From Nonomuraea sp. NEAU-A123 (GTDB taxonomy: Bacteria; Actinomycetota; Actinomycetes; Streptosporangiales; Streptosporangiaceae), in the NCBI RefSeq assembly GCF_018603905.1, contig NZ_JAHFZZ010000009.1, forward strand, positions 248,001 through 312,000: a stretch of 64,000 nt of DNA, in the 5' to 3' direction. The translations under genes were made by a program, and so were the position numbers. Shown piece after piece: positions 24,301 to 33,033 of this stretch (position 1 is the stretch's first letter; the number at the start of each line of letters is the position of its first letter). The notes beneath the pieces are model-generated. The model was not told the DNA's origin and searched no databases. It saw only the letters and a program-made list of their open reading frames with translations.

Positions 24301-25445
24301 CGGTCGGCGAAGGCGTCGAGGGTGGTGAAGGCGGCTTCGACGGCGCGGCGGCGGGCGGTGTCGTCGGCGTGCACCCGGCGGGCGACGTCGGCGATCACCC
24401 GTCCGGGTGCTTCCAGGTCGGTACGGCTCGCCTCGGCCACCTGCGTGACCCATTCGCGCGGGATCGAGCCGAGCCCGCCCAGGGCGCCCGCGATGGCGCC
24501 GCCCATGGAGGCGATCGAGTCGGCGTCGCGGCCGTAGTTCACGCCGCCGAGCACGGTGTCGCGGTAGTCGCCCTTGGCCACCACGAGGAAGCCCAGCGCC
24601 AGCGGCAGTTCCTCGATGCTGTGCACCCGGCTCGGCCGCCGCGCCCCGAGGCCCTGGTCGCGGTAGGTGTCGGCGACCGTGTCGAACGGCCGCACGGCCG
24701 CACGCAGCGTCTCGAACGAGCCGTCCCAGTGGCCGAGCCCGGCGGCCGCCTCGCAGACCGCCTCGATGGCGGCCCTGGTGCCGTCCTTGGCCAGCCTGAG
24801 GCAGGTGGCCACCACGGAGTCGAAAGTCGCGCCCGGCCGCATCGCCTCGGCGACGGCCGCCGCCATGACACCGGCGGCCTCCCGGCCGTAGCTTGACTGG
24901 TGGGCGCCGGTCAGGTCGATGGCCTCGGCGTAGGCGGCGTCGGGGTCGGCGGCGTTGACGATGCCGACCGGCGCCACGTACATGGCCGCGCCGCAGTTGA
25001 CGATGTTGCCGACCCCGGCCTCGCGGGGGTCCACGTGGCCGTAGTGCAGCCGCGCGACGATCCACTTCTCGGCCAGGAAGATCCGCTGGAGCGGCAGCGC
25101 CTCGGCCTCCAGCTCAGGGATCCACCGGCGCTCGCCCATCAGCTCGGGCACGAAGTACTCGGCCATCGAGTACGCCCCGAGATGACCTCCGGCCTTCTCG
25201 TAGACGCGGATGAGCGCGTGCGTCATCAAGGTGTCGTCGGTGATGTGGCCGTCGCCCTTGTGGTACGGGGCGATGGGCCGGGCGTTGGCCCAGTCCTCGT
25301 TGTACGGGGGCACGATGCCCTCGACGTACCCGCCGTACCTGGTGGCGATCTGTTCGGGAGTCCAGCCCTCGGTGGCGCCGCCCAGCGCGTCACCGACAGC
25401 CGCCCCCGCCACGCAGCCGGTCGCCCTGTCTTCAAGCGGCGTCAT
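24297..25445 (-). CDS. ADP-ribosylglycohydrolase family protein 2
   Basis: The 382-aa protein is a complete DraG-type enzyme. AAVGDALGGATEGW near residue 18, HITDDTLMTHALIRV (Asp70, Asp71, Thr72) and NYGRDADSIASMGGAIAGAL provide the binuclear metal site. The family removes ADP-ribose or ribose from proteins, nucleic acids or small molecules. With no signal peptide and an adjacent sugar importer and ribokinase, small ribosides are the more likely substrates here. Both ends overlap neighbouring genes by ATGA, so it is translated as part of a coupled series. Confidence 0.92.
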   Translation of the reverse strand: MTPLEDRATGCVAGAAVGDALGGATEGWTPEQIATRYGGYVEGIVPPYNEDWANARPIAPYHKGDGHITDDTLMTHALIRVYEKAGGHLGAYSMAEYFVPELMGERRWIPELEAEALPLQRIFLAEKWIVARLHYGHVDPREAGVGNIVNCGAAMYVAPVGIVNAADPDAAYAEAIDLTGAHQSSYGREAAGVMAAAVAEAMRPGATFDSVVATCLRLAKDGTRAAIEAVCEAAAGLGHWDGSFETLRAAVRPFDTVADTYRDQGLGARRPSRVHSIEELPLALGFLVVAKGDYRDTVLGGVNYGRDADSIASMGGAIAGALGGLGSIPREWVTQVAEASRTDLEAPGRVIADVARRVHADDTARRRAVEAAFTTLDAFADR

Positions 25446-26410
25446 GCGAGTTCCTCCATAAGTTCGATGACATCTTTTCCTGCCATTTCCGGCAGACAGC
25501 ACCCTGCCAGAGTGCGTGCCGACGTGATCCATCCCTCTGGGATCGCGTCGAGCCCGCCGCATGCCCCGGTGAGCGCGCCTGTGAGAGCGGGCGCGGAGTC
25601 GGCCAGCGCGGCCAGGCACGCGGCGGCCGGTACGGCCGCGCTCAGGGAGCCGCCCGCCACCTCGGCCAGCGCCAGCGCCACGGGCACCGTCTGCGCGGCG
25701 CCCACCCCGTAGCTGTAGACGTGGTCGAGCAGCGCGGCGTCGAGCGCGGGCACGGCGGCGAACGGGTCGCCCGCCTTGCGCGCCACGTCCAGCGCCAGCC
25801 GGGCGTTGTGCCCGATGGCGGTGTCGGGCGGCAGTACGGCCAGCGCCGCCCCGGCCGCCGCGGCCGCCGAGCCCGTCGCCACCGCCTCGGCCACCGCGGC
25901 CGCCATGGCCAGGGCCCCGAGCAGCCCGTCGTTGGCGTTGGTGACCTGGGCGTCCTCGGTCGGGTCCCGGCCGAGCGCGCCGAAGGCGACGGCCCTGACG
26001 GCGGCGGCGTCGTCGAAGTGGTGCGGGTTGTCGTGACCGCTGGCCGGGGGCTCGACGCCCTTGGCCAGGTTGCCGAGCGCGGTGGCCACCGAGATGCGCG
26101 CCCGGATGTCCTCGCGGCCCGTGAGGTCGCGGAACGCCTCGGCGCGCGGCCGGTCGATGGTGAGCACCGTCCAGGCGAGCCACTCGGCGTCGTCGGACGG
26201 GCCGACGGCCAGCGGGGCCACGGGCTGGTTGAGCGCGAACGGCACCGGCAGCGTGGTGACCCGGTGCTCCTCCGCGAACGTGTCCAGCTCGCGGAGCAGG
26301 CGTCTGCTCCACGGCGCGTGCAGGACCGACCGGTGCCTGGCGGCGGGCCAGCCCGCGGCGTCTCCCACGGCGAGCCCGACGAAGGCTCCCGCGATTCTGT
26401 CCCCCGACAT
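25442..26410 (-). CDS. ADP-ribosylglycohydrolase family protein 3, degenerate metal site
   Basis: The 322-aa protein keeps the opening FVGLAVGDAAGWPA and an acidic pair in PSDDAEWLAW. The C-terminal metal motif, usually D-x-D-S/T, has become LADSAPALTGALTGACGG, so one of its two aspartates is lost. A catalytically weak or non-catalytic role, or a different substrate, is plausible. AGGAAC precedes the ATG at 26410, and its end overlaps the next DraG gene. It is shorter and more alanine-rich than its siblings, so it is the most diverged of the four. Confidence 0.85.
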   Translation of the reverse strand: MSGDRIAGAFVGLAVGDAAGWPAARHRSVLHAPWSRRLLRELDTFAEEHRVTTLPVPFALNQPVAPLAVGPSDDAEWLAWTVLTIDRPRAEAFRDLTGREDIRARISVATALGNLAKGVEPPASGHDNPHHFDDAAAVRAVAFGALGRDPTEDAQVTNANDGLLGALAMAAAVAEAVATGSAAAAAGAALAVLPPDTAIGHNARLALDVARKAGDPFAAVPALDAALLDHVYSYGVGAAQTVPVALALAEVAGGSLSAAVPAAACLAALADSAPALTGALTGACGGLDAIPEGWITSARTLAGCCLPEMAGKDVIELMEELA

Positions 26411-26416
26411 GAGTTC

Positions 26417-27469
26417 CTACAGTCCTTCCGCCAGTTCGTCGGCGACGTCCAGCACGTGCCTGCCCGCCACGACGGGCAGGCATTTACCCGTCACCGGGCC
26501 TATCCTGCTCGCCCAGCGTTCCGGGACGCCGTCCCGCCCCTGCCCGGCACCCGCGATGGCACCGGCGATGGCACCGATGGTGTCGGCGTCGCGGCCGAGG
26601 CTCACCCCGAACGTGACGGTGGTCTCGACGTCGCCGCCGCCCACCAGGTACGCGGCCAGGGCGAGCGCCACGGCCTCGGGCGCCACGTCGGTCCAGGGAT
26701 AATGCTCGACCACGACGGCCTGGTGAAGCGCTTCGACGACCGGCAGCTCGTCGTCACCTGAGACGGCCACCTGGCCGCCCGGCACACTGTCGCGGCCTCG
26801 CACGACGTCGCCACCTCGCACCGCATCGCGGGCTCGCACAACGTCGGAGGCCCGCACCACATCGCGGGCCCGTACGATGTCGCGCGCCGTCCACGAGTCC
26901 GCGGGGATCACCGACAGCGCGGCGGCCACCACCTCCTGCGGCGCGGCGCCGGTCATCGCGGCGGCCACCGCCCCGGCGACGGCCCGCCCGCCCAGCACGC
27001 CCTCCCCCGACTGGCTGACCCGCCCGTCCTGCTCGACGAGCCGGGCGGCCTCCGCCGGGTCGCCGGGGCAGAACACGCCGTACGGCGCCGCCCGCATGGC
27101 CAGCCCGTCGGACCAGCCGTGCTGGTGCACGAGCCCGGTCAGCGGCGGTTCCAGCCCGCGCCTGAGCGCCTCGATGGTGCCGAGTTCGGAGAACCCGGCG
27201 CCGCGCATCGGCCCCGTCACCAGCGGGATGATCTCCGTCCGGTAGGCGTGGGCCACGTCGGCCGAGGTCAGTGCGTGCCCGTGCCGGACCAGCAGCGAGG
27301 CGGCGAAGATGGCGTACTCGGTGTCGTCGGTCCCGCCGCCCTCGATCTCGGTGAGCCGGCCCCAGCGCCGGCGGATCTCCGCCGGCGTGAGGTTCTCCGC
27401 GGGCGCCCCGAGGGCGTCGCCGGCCGCGAGGCCGAGCAGACACCCCCGGGCCCTGTCGCGATAAGTCAC
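26417..27469 (-). CDS. ADP-ribosylglycohydrolase family protein 4, with hexapeptide repeat insert
   Basis: The 350-aa protein has a full metal site: GLAAGDALGAPAENL, GGGTDDTEYAIFAA (Asp48, Asp49, Thr50) and LGRDADTIGAIAGAIAGA. Residues ~194-229 are six copies of a hexapeptide of the form R-A-R-D-V-V, an insertion in the helical domain encoded by 18-bp DNA repeats. The insert would be a charged loop or helix on the surface. ATG 27469 overlaps the TGA of the binding-protein gene. By motif it is probably active; its substrate should be the compound carried by the adjacent importer. Confidence 0.91.
   Translation of the reverse strand: MTYRDRARGCLLGLAAGDALGAPAENLTPAEIRRRWGRLTEIEGGGTDDTEYAIFAASLLVRHGHALTSADVAHAYRTEIIPLVTGPMRGAGFSELGTIEALRRGLEPPLTGLVHQHGWSDGLAMRAAPYGVFCPGDPAEAARLVEQDGRVSQSGEGVLGGRAVAGAVAAAMTGAAPQEVVAAALSVIPADSWTARDIVRARDVVRASDVVRARDAVRGGDVVRGRDSVPGGQVAVSGDDELPVVEALHQAVVVEHYPWTDVAPEAVALALAAYLVGGGDVETTVTFGVSLGRDADTIGAIAGAIAGAGQGRDGVPERWASRIGPVTGKCLPVVAGRHVLDVADELAEGL
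26783..26890. repeat. Six tandem 18-bp repeats inside the fourth DraG-like gene
   Basis: Units of 18 bp begin mostly with CAC and end TCG or CCG (for example CACCACATCGCGGGCCCG), repeated six times with substitutions. The unit length is a multiple of three, so copy changes keep the reading frame. The repeats encode the hexapeptide series at residues ~194-229. Confidence 0.8.
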
Positions 27470-28779
27470 CGCTGGTACCGCTCCAGCACCTTGTTACCGT
27501 CCGCCACCAGCTTCGCCGCCGCGTCGTCGATCGAGATCTTGTTGGCGTAGTACTGCTGCAGGACCGGCGTAGCGACCTTGCTCTTCCACTCGTCGAACCC
27601 GTTGACCTTGAGGAACGGCGCCACGACGAGGTTCTTGCCGGAGGCGGTGGCCACGTCCCAGCCGTTCTCCTTGGTGGTCATCGCCGGGTCGGCGGCGGCC
27701 TTGGTGGAGGTGGGCAGCAGCCAGTCGCCCTTGGCGAGCTTGGCCTGGTTGGGGCCGTTCAGGAAGAAGGAGATGAACTTCAGCGCCTCGTCCGGGTGCT
27801 TGCTGTCGGCGGCGACGGACAGGGTCTGCGAGACCGCGCCCTGGTCGCTGGTGGTGCCCTTCAGCGGCGGGAGCGTGACCCAGTCGAAGCCCTTGGGCGC
27901 CTGCTCGACGACCTGCTGACGCAGGTAGACGCCGACCGGCAGCATCGCGTACTTGCCGGCGAAGAAGCCGGGCAGCGGGTCGGCGGTGCCCATGCCGAGC
28001 GCCGAGGTGTCGGCGGACTTGTCCTTGTAGAGCTGGTCGTGGATGCGCTGGAGTACCTGCTTCTCCTCCGGGCCCACCTTGACGGTCGTCTTGCCGTCGG
28101 TGGTCTGGAAGAAGGTTCCGCCGAAGTTGAGCGCCAGGTTGAGCGTCTTGTTGACCGGCGACTTCATCGGCCAGGCGACGCCGTACGCGCCGCTCTTGGT
28201 CAGCTTCTTGCTGATCTCGGCGAACTCGTCCCACGTCCAGGGGTTGTCGGAGGTGGGGACGCGCACCTTGGCGGCGTCGAGCAGCTTCTTGTTGGCGATG
28301 ATGACCTGCGACTCCTGCAGGAACGGCACGCCGTACACGCCCTGGTTGCCCTTGCCGTCGTCGAAGGTGACGGTGTCCCAGGCGGGCTGCGGGATGTCGC
28401 TCTTGAGGTCGGCGGGCACCTTGTCCTTGAGGTCGAGCAGGTAGCCCTTGGAGGCGAAGCCCGACAGGGCCGGGGAGTCGTCGTGGATGACGTCCGGCGG
28501 GTCGCCGCCCTCGAAGGAGGTGACGAGCTGGTCGTTGACGTTGTCCCAGCTGCCCTGGACGTAGGTGACCTGGATGGCCGGGTTGGCCTTGTTCCACTCG
28601 TCGACGAGCTGCTTGTTGGCCGCGACCGACTCCTTCTGCCAGGCGAGGCTGAGGAAGTTGAGCTTGACCGGCTCTCCGGGCTTGGCGGACTCGCCGGAGC
28701 TCGCGCCGCCACCGCCCCCACCGCACCCGGCGGCCAAGGCGACGATCGCCGCCGCCGCCAACGCGGATTTGATACGCAT
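27466..28779 (-). CDS. Sugar ABC transporter substrate-binding lipoprotein of the DraG operon
   Basis: The 437-aa protein has a lipoprotein signal, MRIKSALAAAAIVALAAGC, with the cysteine at the lipobox, followed by a glycine-rich linker. The rest is a family-1 solute-binding protein with VTYVQGSWDNVNDQLVTSFE and the aromatic-rich NPWTWDEFAEISKKL region. It should present a sugar or glycoside to the two permeases upstream in the operon. The four DraG-like hydrolases and ribokinase that follow suggest a ribosylated ligand. Its stop overlaps the start of the fourth DraG gene (ATGA). Confidence 0.93.
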   Translation of the reverse strand: MRIKSALAAAAIVALAAGCGGGGGGASSGESAKPGEPVKLNFLSLAWQKESVAANKQLVDEWNKANPAIQVTYVQGSWDNVNDQLVTSFEGGDPPDVIHDDSPALSGFASKGYLLDLKDKVPADLKSDIPQPAWDTVTFDDGKGNQGVYGVPFLQESQVIIANKKLLDAAKVRVPTSDNPWTWDEFAEISKKLTKSGAYGVAWPMKSPVNKTLNLALNFGGTFFQTTDGKTTVKVGPEEKQVLQRIHDQLYKDKSADTSALGMGTADPLPGFFAGKYAMLPVGVYLRQQVVEQAPKGFDWVTLPPLKGTTSDQGAVSQTLSVAADSKHPDEALKFISFFLNGPNQAKLAKGDWLLPTSTKAAADPAMTTKENGWDVATASGKNLVVAPFLKVNGFDEWKSKVATPVLQQYYANKISIDDAAAKLVADGNKVLERYQR

Positions 28780-28788
28780 AAGAGCCTC

Positions 28789-29607
28789 CTAGCCCTTCAC
28801 AGCGCCGGCCATCAGGCCGGACCTCAGCCGTCGCTGGATGATTGCGAAAAAGATCAGGCTCGGGATCGTCGCCATGAGCGACGCCGCGGCCAGCGGGCCG
28901 AGCCTCGACACTCCCTCAGGGCCGGTGAACCTCACCAGCGTCAGTGGCAGCGTCATCACATCGGGGTCCTTGAGGACCACGAGCGCGAACAGGAACTCGT
29001 TCCACGAGGAGATGAACGAGAAGAGCAGCGTCGCCACCACGCCCGGCGCGAGCAGCGGCGCGACGATGCTGATGATCGACCGGACGCGGGTCGCGCCGTC
29101 CATGGCCGCGGCCTCCTCCAGCTCGCGCGGCACGGACCGCACGTACCCCTGGAGCATCCACAGCGCGAACGGCAGCGTGAACGTCACGTGCACGACCACC
29201 AGGCCGAACAGGGTGTTCACCAGGTCGAGCTGCTTGAGCACCATGAACAGCGGGATGATGATCAGGATGAACGGGAACACCTGGCTGACCAGCACCCACC
29301 CGAGCGCCACCCGCTTGAGCACGCCCTGGTAACGGGCCAGCGCGTAGGAGGCCGGCAGGGAGACGGCCACCGTCAGCACCGAGCTGGACAGGGCCACGAT
29401 CAGGCTGCGCAGTCCCGCCCCCACCAGGTCCTGCTCACCGAACGCGTCGGTGAAGTTGGCCAGCGTCGGCCGGTCCGGGATCCACGTCGGGTGCAGGTTG
29501 GCCATCTCCTGCGGCGTCTTGAGCGCCGTGGACAGCAGCCACACCAGCGGGAACGCCAGAAAGACCATGTAGGCCAGGAGTGCCGCGTACTGCGGGATCT
29601 TCTTCAT
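28789..29607 (-). CDS. Sugar ABC transporter permease (MalG type) of the DraG operon
   Basis: This 272-aa membrane protein starts at ATG 29607, overlapping the stop of the preceding permease. About six hydrophobic segments are visible, and the EAA loop reads LEEAAAMDGATRVRSIISIV. The C-terminus RRLRSGLMAGAVKG is typical of the family. It pairs with the protein encoded at 29604-30515. The binding-protein gene begins ten bases after its stop. Confidence 0.94.
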   Translation of the reverse strand: MKKIPQYAALLAYMVFLAFPLVWLLSTALKTPQEMANLHPTWIPDRPTLANFTDAFGEQDLVGAGLRSLIVALSSSVLTVAVSLPASYALARYQGVLKRVALGWVLVSQVFPFILIIIPLFMVLKQLDLVNTLFGLVVVHVTFTLPFALWMLQGYVRSVPRELEEAAAMDGATRVRSIISIVAPLLAPGVVATLLFSFISSWNEFLFALVVLKDPDVMTLPLTLVRFTGPEGVSRLGPLAAASLMATIPSLIFFAIIQRRLRSGLMAGAVKG

Positions 29608-30515
29608 GACGCCTCCCGCATCTGCCGCCAGAGATAGAAGCCGAGCAGGCCCAGCACGACGATCACGATGGTGACGCCCATGGTCGCCGCGTAGCCGAAG
29701 AAGCCGTAGCGGAACGCCTCCTCGTAGGCGAACAGCATCGGCAGCCTCGTCCGCCCTCCGGGACCACCCTGCGTGAGCACGTAGACGAGGGTGAACTGGT
29801 TGACGTTCCACACGAAGTCGAGCGAGGTGATGGTGACGATGACCGGCCGCAACTGCGGCAGCGTGATGCTCCAGAACTTCCGCCAGCTACCCGCGCCGTC
29901 GACCTCGCCCGCCTCGTAGAGCTCCCTGGGGATGCCCTGCAGGCCGGCCAGGAGCACGACCGTGGTCTGCGGCATGCCGCTCCAGACGCCCATGACGATG
30001 ATGGCGGGCAGGGCCCAGTTGAAGTCGGCGAGCCAGTTGATGTCGGTGCCGAACGTGGTGTTCACGATCCCGGCGTCGGGGTGGTAGACCAGCCGCCACA
30101 TCAGGCCGATGACCACGGGCGGCATCGCCCACGGCACCACGGCCAGCACCCGGGCCAGCCCCCTGAACCACAGCTGCTGGTTGAGCAGCAGCGCCAGTCC
30201 CAGAGAGGCCAGGAACTGCAGCACGGTCACCGACACGGCCCAGATCAGGCCGATCCTGATCGACGCCCAGAAGTCCTCGTCGGCGAGCAGGGTGCCGAAG
30301 TTCTCCAGGCCGACGAAGCTGGTGACGTGGTTGCGGCCCGACTCGGCGTCGGTGAAGGCCAGGCCGATGCCGTACAGCAGCGGGCCCACGCTGAACAGCA
30401 GGACCGGCACCAGCGCGGGCAGCATGAGCACCCACATCTCGCGGTTCTGCCGCGAGACGCCGCCCTTACGCCTGCGCCGCGGCGCCTGCGCGGGCCTGGT
30501 CGCGGTCACCGTCAT
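29604..30515 (-). CDS. Sugar ABC transporter permease (MalF type) of the DraG operon
   Basis: The 303-aa protein has a basic cytoplasmic N-terminus (PRRRRKGG) and about six membrane segments. The EAA loop is ELYEAGEVDGAGSWRKFWSI. An AGGAGGAAGG ribosome site precedes ATG 30515, and the start overlaps the LacI stop (ATGA). It forms the importer channel with the next gene. The operon contains no ATPase. Confidence 0.94.
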   Translation of the reverse strand: MTVTATRPAQAPRRRRKGGVSRQNREMWVLMLPALVPVLLFSVGPLLYGIGLAFTDAESGRNHVTSFVGLENFGTLLADEDFWASIRIGLIWAVSVTVLQFLASLGLALLLNQQLWFRGLARVLAVVPWAMPPVVIGLMWRLVYHPDAGIVNTTFGTDINWLADFNWALPAIIVMGVWSGMPQTTVVLLAGLQGIPRELYEAGEVDGAGSWRKFWSITLPQLRPVIVTITSLDFVWNVNQFTLVYVLTQGGPGGRTRLPMLFAYEEAFRYGFFGYAATMGVTIVIVVLGLLGFYLWRQMREAS

Positions 30516-31540
30516 GAAGACCTTCCTCCTTCGGACGCCTCGCCCGCGGTGGACGCGCGGACCACCAGGCGGGGCAGGACGGTGACCAGGCGGGGCTCGC
30601 GGTCGCCGTGTCGCAGCCGGTCGAGCAGCAGTTCGGCGGCGGCCTTGCCGCGTTCGGCGGAGCCCAGCGAGACGCTGGTGAGCGACGGCCAGGAGGCGGC
30701 GGCCAGGTCGGTGTCGTCCATGCCGACCACCGCCACGTCCTGCGGCACCCGCTTGCCCGCGGCGCGCAGCACGTCGAGCGCGCCCAGCGCGATCAGGTCG
30801 TTGGCGCACATCAGCGCGTCGATGTCGGGCACCCGCCGCAGCAGCGCCGCCACCGCGCGCCGGCCCTCCTCGCGGTAGAAGTCGCCGATCTCCACCAGTC
30901 GCTCGTCGTACCGCAGGCCGACCGCCTCCAGCGCCTCACGGTAGGCGGCGCCGCGGGCGGCTCCGGGCACGGTGTCGAGCGGGCCGTTGACCATCCCGAT
31001 CCGGCGGCGGCCGAGGGCGTACAGGTGGTCGATGGCGAGCCGGACGCCGGTGCGCGAGTCCGCGCGTACGTTGTCGACCCGCGTCCCCTCGGGCACCGAG
31101 CCGATGATCACGACGGGCGCCCGGGCGGTGGCGAGCATCCGCAGGTGCGTCTCGGTGACGCGCAGCGGGCTCATGATCAGCCCGTCGACGTAGCGCTCGC
31201 CGAGGCTGTGCAGCACGTCGATCTCGTCGGCGGCGACGGCGTCGGTGGAGTGCAGCACCAGCCGGTAGCCGGCCGCCTTGAGCACGGGCTGAATCTCCCG
31301 CAGCATGGCCAGGTAGGCCGGGTTGCCGACGTCGGCCATGGCGAATGCGACCTGGTGCGTGCGGCGCGACTTGAGCGATCTGGCCACGGCGTTGCGTACG
31401 TAGCCGAGCTCATCGGCGGCGGCCATCACCTTGCGCACGGTCTCCTGCCTGGTCGGCAGGCCGTTCAGCACCCGCGAGACCGAGGCGATGGAGACGCCCG
31501 CGCGCTCGGCGATCGTGGTGATCGTGGGTCCGTCGGCCAC
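30512..31540 (-). CDS. LacI-family repressor of the DraG/ribokinase operon
   Basis: GTG 31540 with GGAAGGAGAG upstream gives 342 aa. The N-terminal helix-turn-helix and hinge read TITTIAERAGVSIASVSRVL, followed by the usual periplasmic-binding-like domain. It is the first gene of its own operon and overlaps the permease start, so it is probably autoregulated. A perfect palindrome of LacI type, GTAAACGTTTAC, lies 42 bases upstream of the start. The inducer is likely the imported sugar or a metabolite such as ribose, but this is not readable from sequence. Confidence 0.95.
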   Translation of the reverse strand: MADGPTITTIAERAGVSIASVSRVLNGLPTRQETVRKVMAAADELGYVRNAVARSLKSRRTHQVAFAMADVGNPAYLAMLREIQPVLKAAGYRLVLHSTDAVAADEIDVLHSLGERYVDGLIMSPLRVTETHLRMLATARAPVVIIGSVPEGTRVDNVRADSRTGVRLAIDHLYALGRRRIGMVNGPLDTVPGAARGAAYREALEAVGLRYDERLVEIGDFYREEGRRAVAALLRRVPDIDALMCANDLIALGALDVLRAAGKRVPQDVAVVGMDDTDLAAASWPSLTSVSLGSAERGKAAAELLLDRLRHGDREPRLVTVLPRLVVRASTAGEASEGGRSS

Positions 31541-31581
31541 CGCTCTCCTTCCATGCGCGTCGATGATTCCGTAAAATCGCT

Positions 31582-31593
31582 GTAAACGTTTAC
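31582..31593. promoter_or_regulatory. LacI-type operator
   Basis: GTAAACGTTTAC is a perfect 12-bp palindrome with the central CG typical of LacI/GalR sites. It is upstream of the lacI-like gene that heads the DraG operon. The gap 31541-31783 holds no gene I can support. Confidence 0.75.
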
Positions 31594-31783
31594 GGCGTGT
31601 GGCACATGAAACATGCACGTTACGTATGGGGTCAAGTCACGATCACATAACGCCAGGTCAAGCCCCCACCTGGGGCTCCGGCCGGTGGAGGGACGGCCCG
31701 TGGAGGAATGGCCCGCCCTCCGTACCGGATCGGGTCGGATCAGCGCGCGCAGGCCGGGACGGGGGCGGGAGCGGGGGTGCGGA

Positions 31784-32998
31784 TCAGGGCGCTTCGGCCG
31801 GGACGGGGGCAGAGGCGGAGGTGCGGATCAGGGCGCGGATGGCGGGCGTGCCCGCGAGGGCGACGGCGGCGGCCAGCAGGGCCGGGAGGATCAGCGCGAC
31901 CCGCAGCGACCAGGTCTGCGCGAGGAAGCCGAGCAGCGCGGGCCCCACCAGCAGCCCGCTGTAGCCGAACGCCGTGACCAGGGCCAGCGCGCGGCCGACC
32001 CGGTTGCCCGCCGCGCCCACCGCGCTGAAGATCACCGGAACGACGGTGGCCAGCCCGACGCCCGCGAGCGCCCAGCCGGTCCACGCGCACACCACCTGGA
32101 GCCCGTCACCGGCGAGCGGCGCGACGAGGACGAGCGCGTATCCGAAGGTGGCGACCAGCCCGGCGAGCTGGATCGTGCGCACGGAGCCGAGACGCGCCCG
32201 GATCGGATCACCCAGCAGCCGCACGGTCGTCATGGCCACCGAGAAGATCGTGTAGGCGAGCGGCGCGGCGGCGGGGTCGGTGTGCAGCACCCAGCGAGCG
32301 TGCAGGGCGGCCCAGTCGATGGCCGCGCCCTCGCTCAGGTGCCCGGCGAACGCGGCGACACCGAGCAGCGCGACCAACCCCCAGCGCAGCGGGCTTGCCT
32401 CGGGTGCGGTGGCCGCGTCCCCGGTGACGTGCTGGGGCGGGTCCGGCAGCAGCAGCCGGGCGGCCGGCACGTACAGGAACGGCACCACGATCGCCGCCCC
32501 CACCAGCAGCGCCTGCGGGTCCAGCCCGGCCTTCAGCGCCCCGGCGGTCAGCGCGCCGCCAGCGGCACCGCCCAGGCTCCACGTGCCGTGGAAGGCCGAG
32601 ATGATCGGCCGGCCGTAGACGCGTTCGACCTCGACCGAGTGGGAGTTCATGGCCACCTCGGTCACTCCCAGGCCGATCCCGAACACCACGGCCAGCACGG
32701 CCAGCGCCAGGTAGGAGGAGGCGAGGGCGGGCCCGAGCAGGACGGCCGCCGACAGCGGGCCGCCGACCCAGCAGACGACCCGGCTCGACCACCTGTCCAC
32801 GAGCGGCCCCGCCACCAGCATCGACACCAGCGCGCCGCACGACACCAGCAGCAGGACGCTGCCGAGCCTGGCCGGGCCGAGCTCCAAGCGGTCGTTGAGC
32901 GACGGCAACCCCGCCGCCCACAGGCCCATCACCAACCCGCTGAGAAAGAAAAAGGAGAAGACTGCAATACGGGCGCGCTTGGCGTCTCTTTTGTTCAC
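31784..32998 (-). CDS. MFS transporter
   Basis: The 404-aa protein has about twelve hydrophobic segments. MFS features include DRWSSR in the loop after segment two and the GIGLGVTEVAMNSHSVEVER region, which recalls the YbjJ-like branch of sugar and small-molecule carriers. GTG 32998 is chosen as start: TATTAT lies only nine bases before it and no ribosome site is visible, so the message may be leaderless. It diverges from a ROK gene 35 bases away, which probably controls it. The transported compound is unknown. Confidence 0.87.
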   Translation of the reverse strand: MNKRDAKRARIAVFSFFFLSGLVMGLWAAGLPSLNDRLELGPARLGSVLLLVSCGALVSMLVAGPLVDRWSSRVVCWVGGPLSAAVLLGPALASSYLALAVLAVVFGIGLGVTEVAMNSHSVEVERVYGRPIISAFHGTWSLGGAAGGALTAGALKAGLDPQALLVGAAIVVPFLYVPAARLLLPDPPQHVTGDAATAPEASPLRWGLVALLGVAAFAGHLSEGAAIDWAALHARWVLHTDPAAAPLAYTIFSVAMTTVRLLGDPIRARLGSVRTIQLAGLVATFGYALVLVAPLAGDGLQVVCAWTGWALAGVGLATVVPVIFSAVGAAGNRVGRALALVTAFGYSGLLVGPALLGFLAQTWSLRVALILPALLAAAVALAGTPAIRALIRTSASAPVPAEAP

Positions 32999-33007
32999 GG
33001 CTAGAGC

Positions 33008-33013
33008 ATAATA
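33008..33013 (-). promoter_or_regulatory. -10 box, probable leaderless promoter of the MFS gene
   Basis: TATTAT on the minus strand is followed after nine bases by the GTG start. Transcription would begin two to four bases before the start codon, leaving no room for a ribosome site. Confidence 0.5.
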
Positions 33014-33033
33014 ACCCGGATGAGGCGCACACA

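Noticed and set aside
22945..25065. One 706-aa fused DraG protein
   Set aside because: The extra N-terminal part is an out-of-frame reading of the upstream DraG gene; the ATG at 24300 overlapping TGA is the natural start.
26783..26890. CRISPR-like array
   Set aside because: The 18-bp units are contiguous without spacers and encode a protein repeat.
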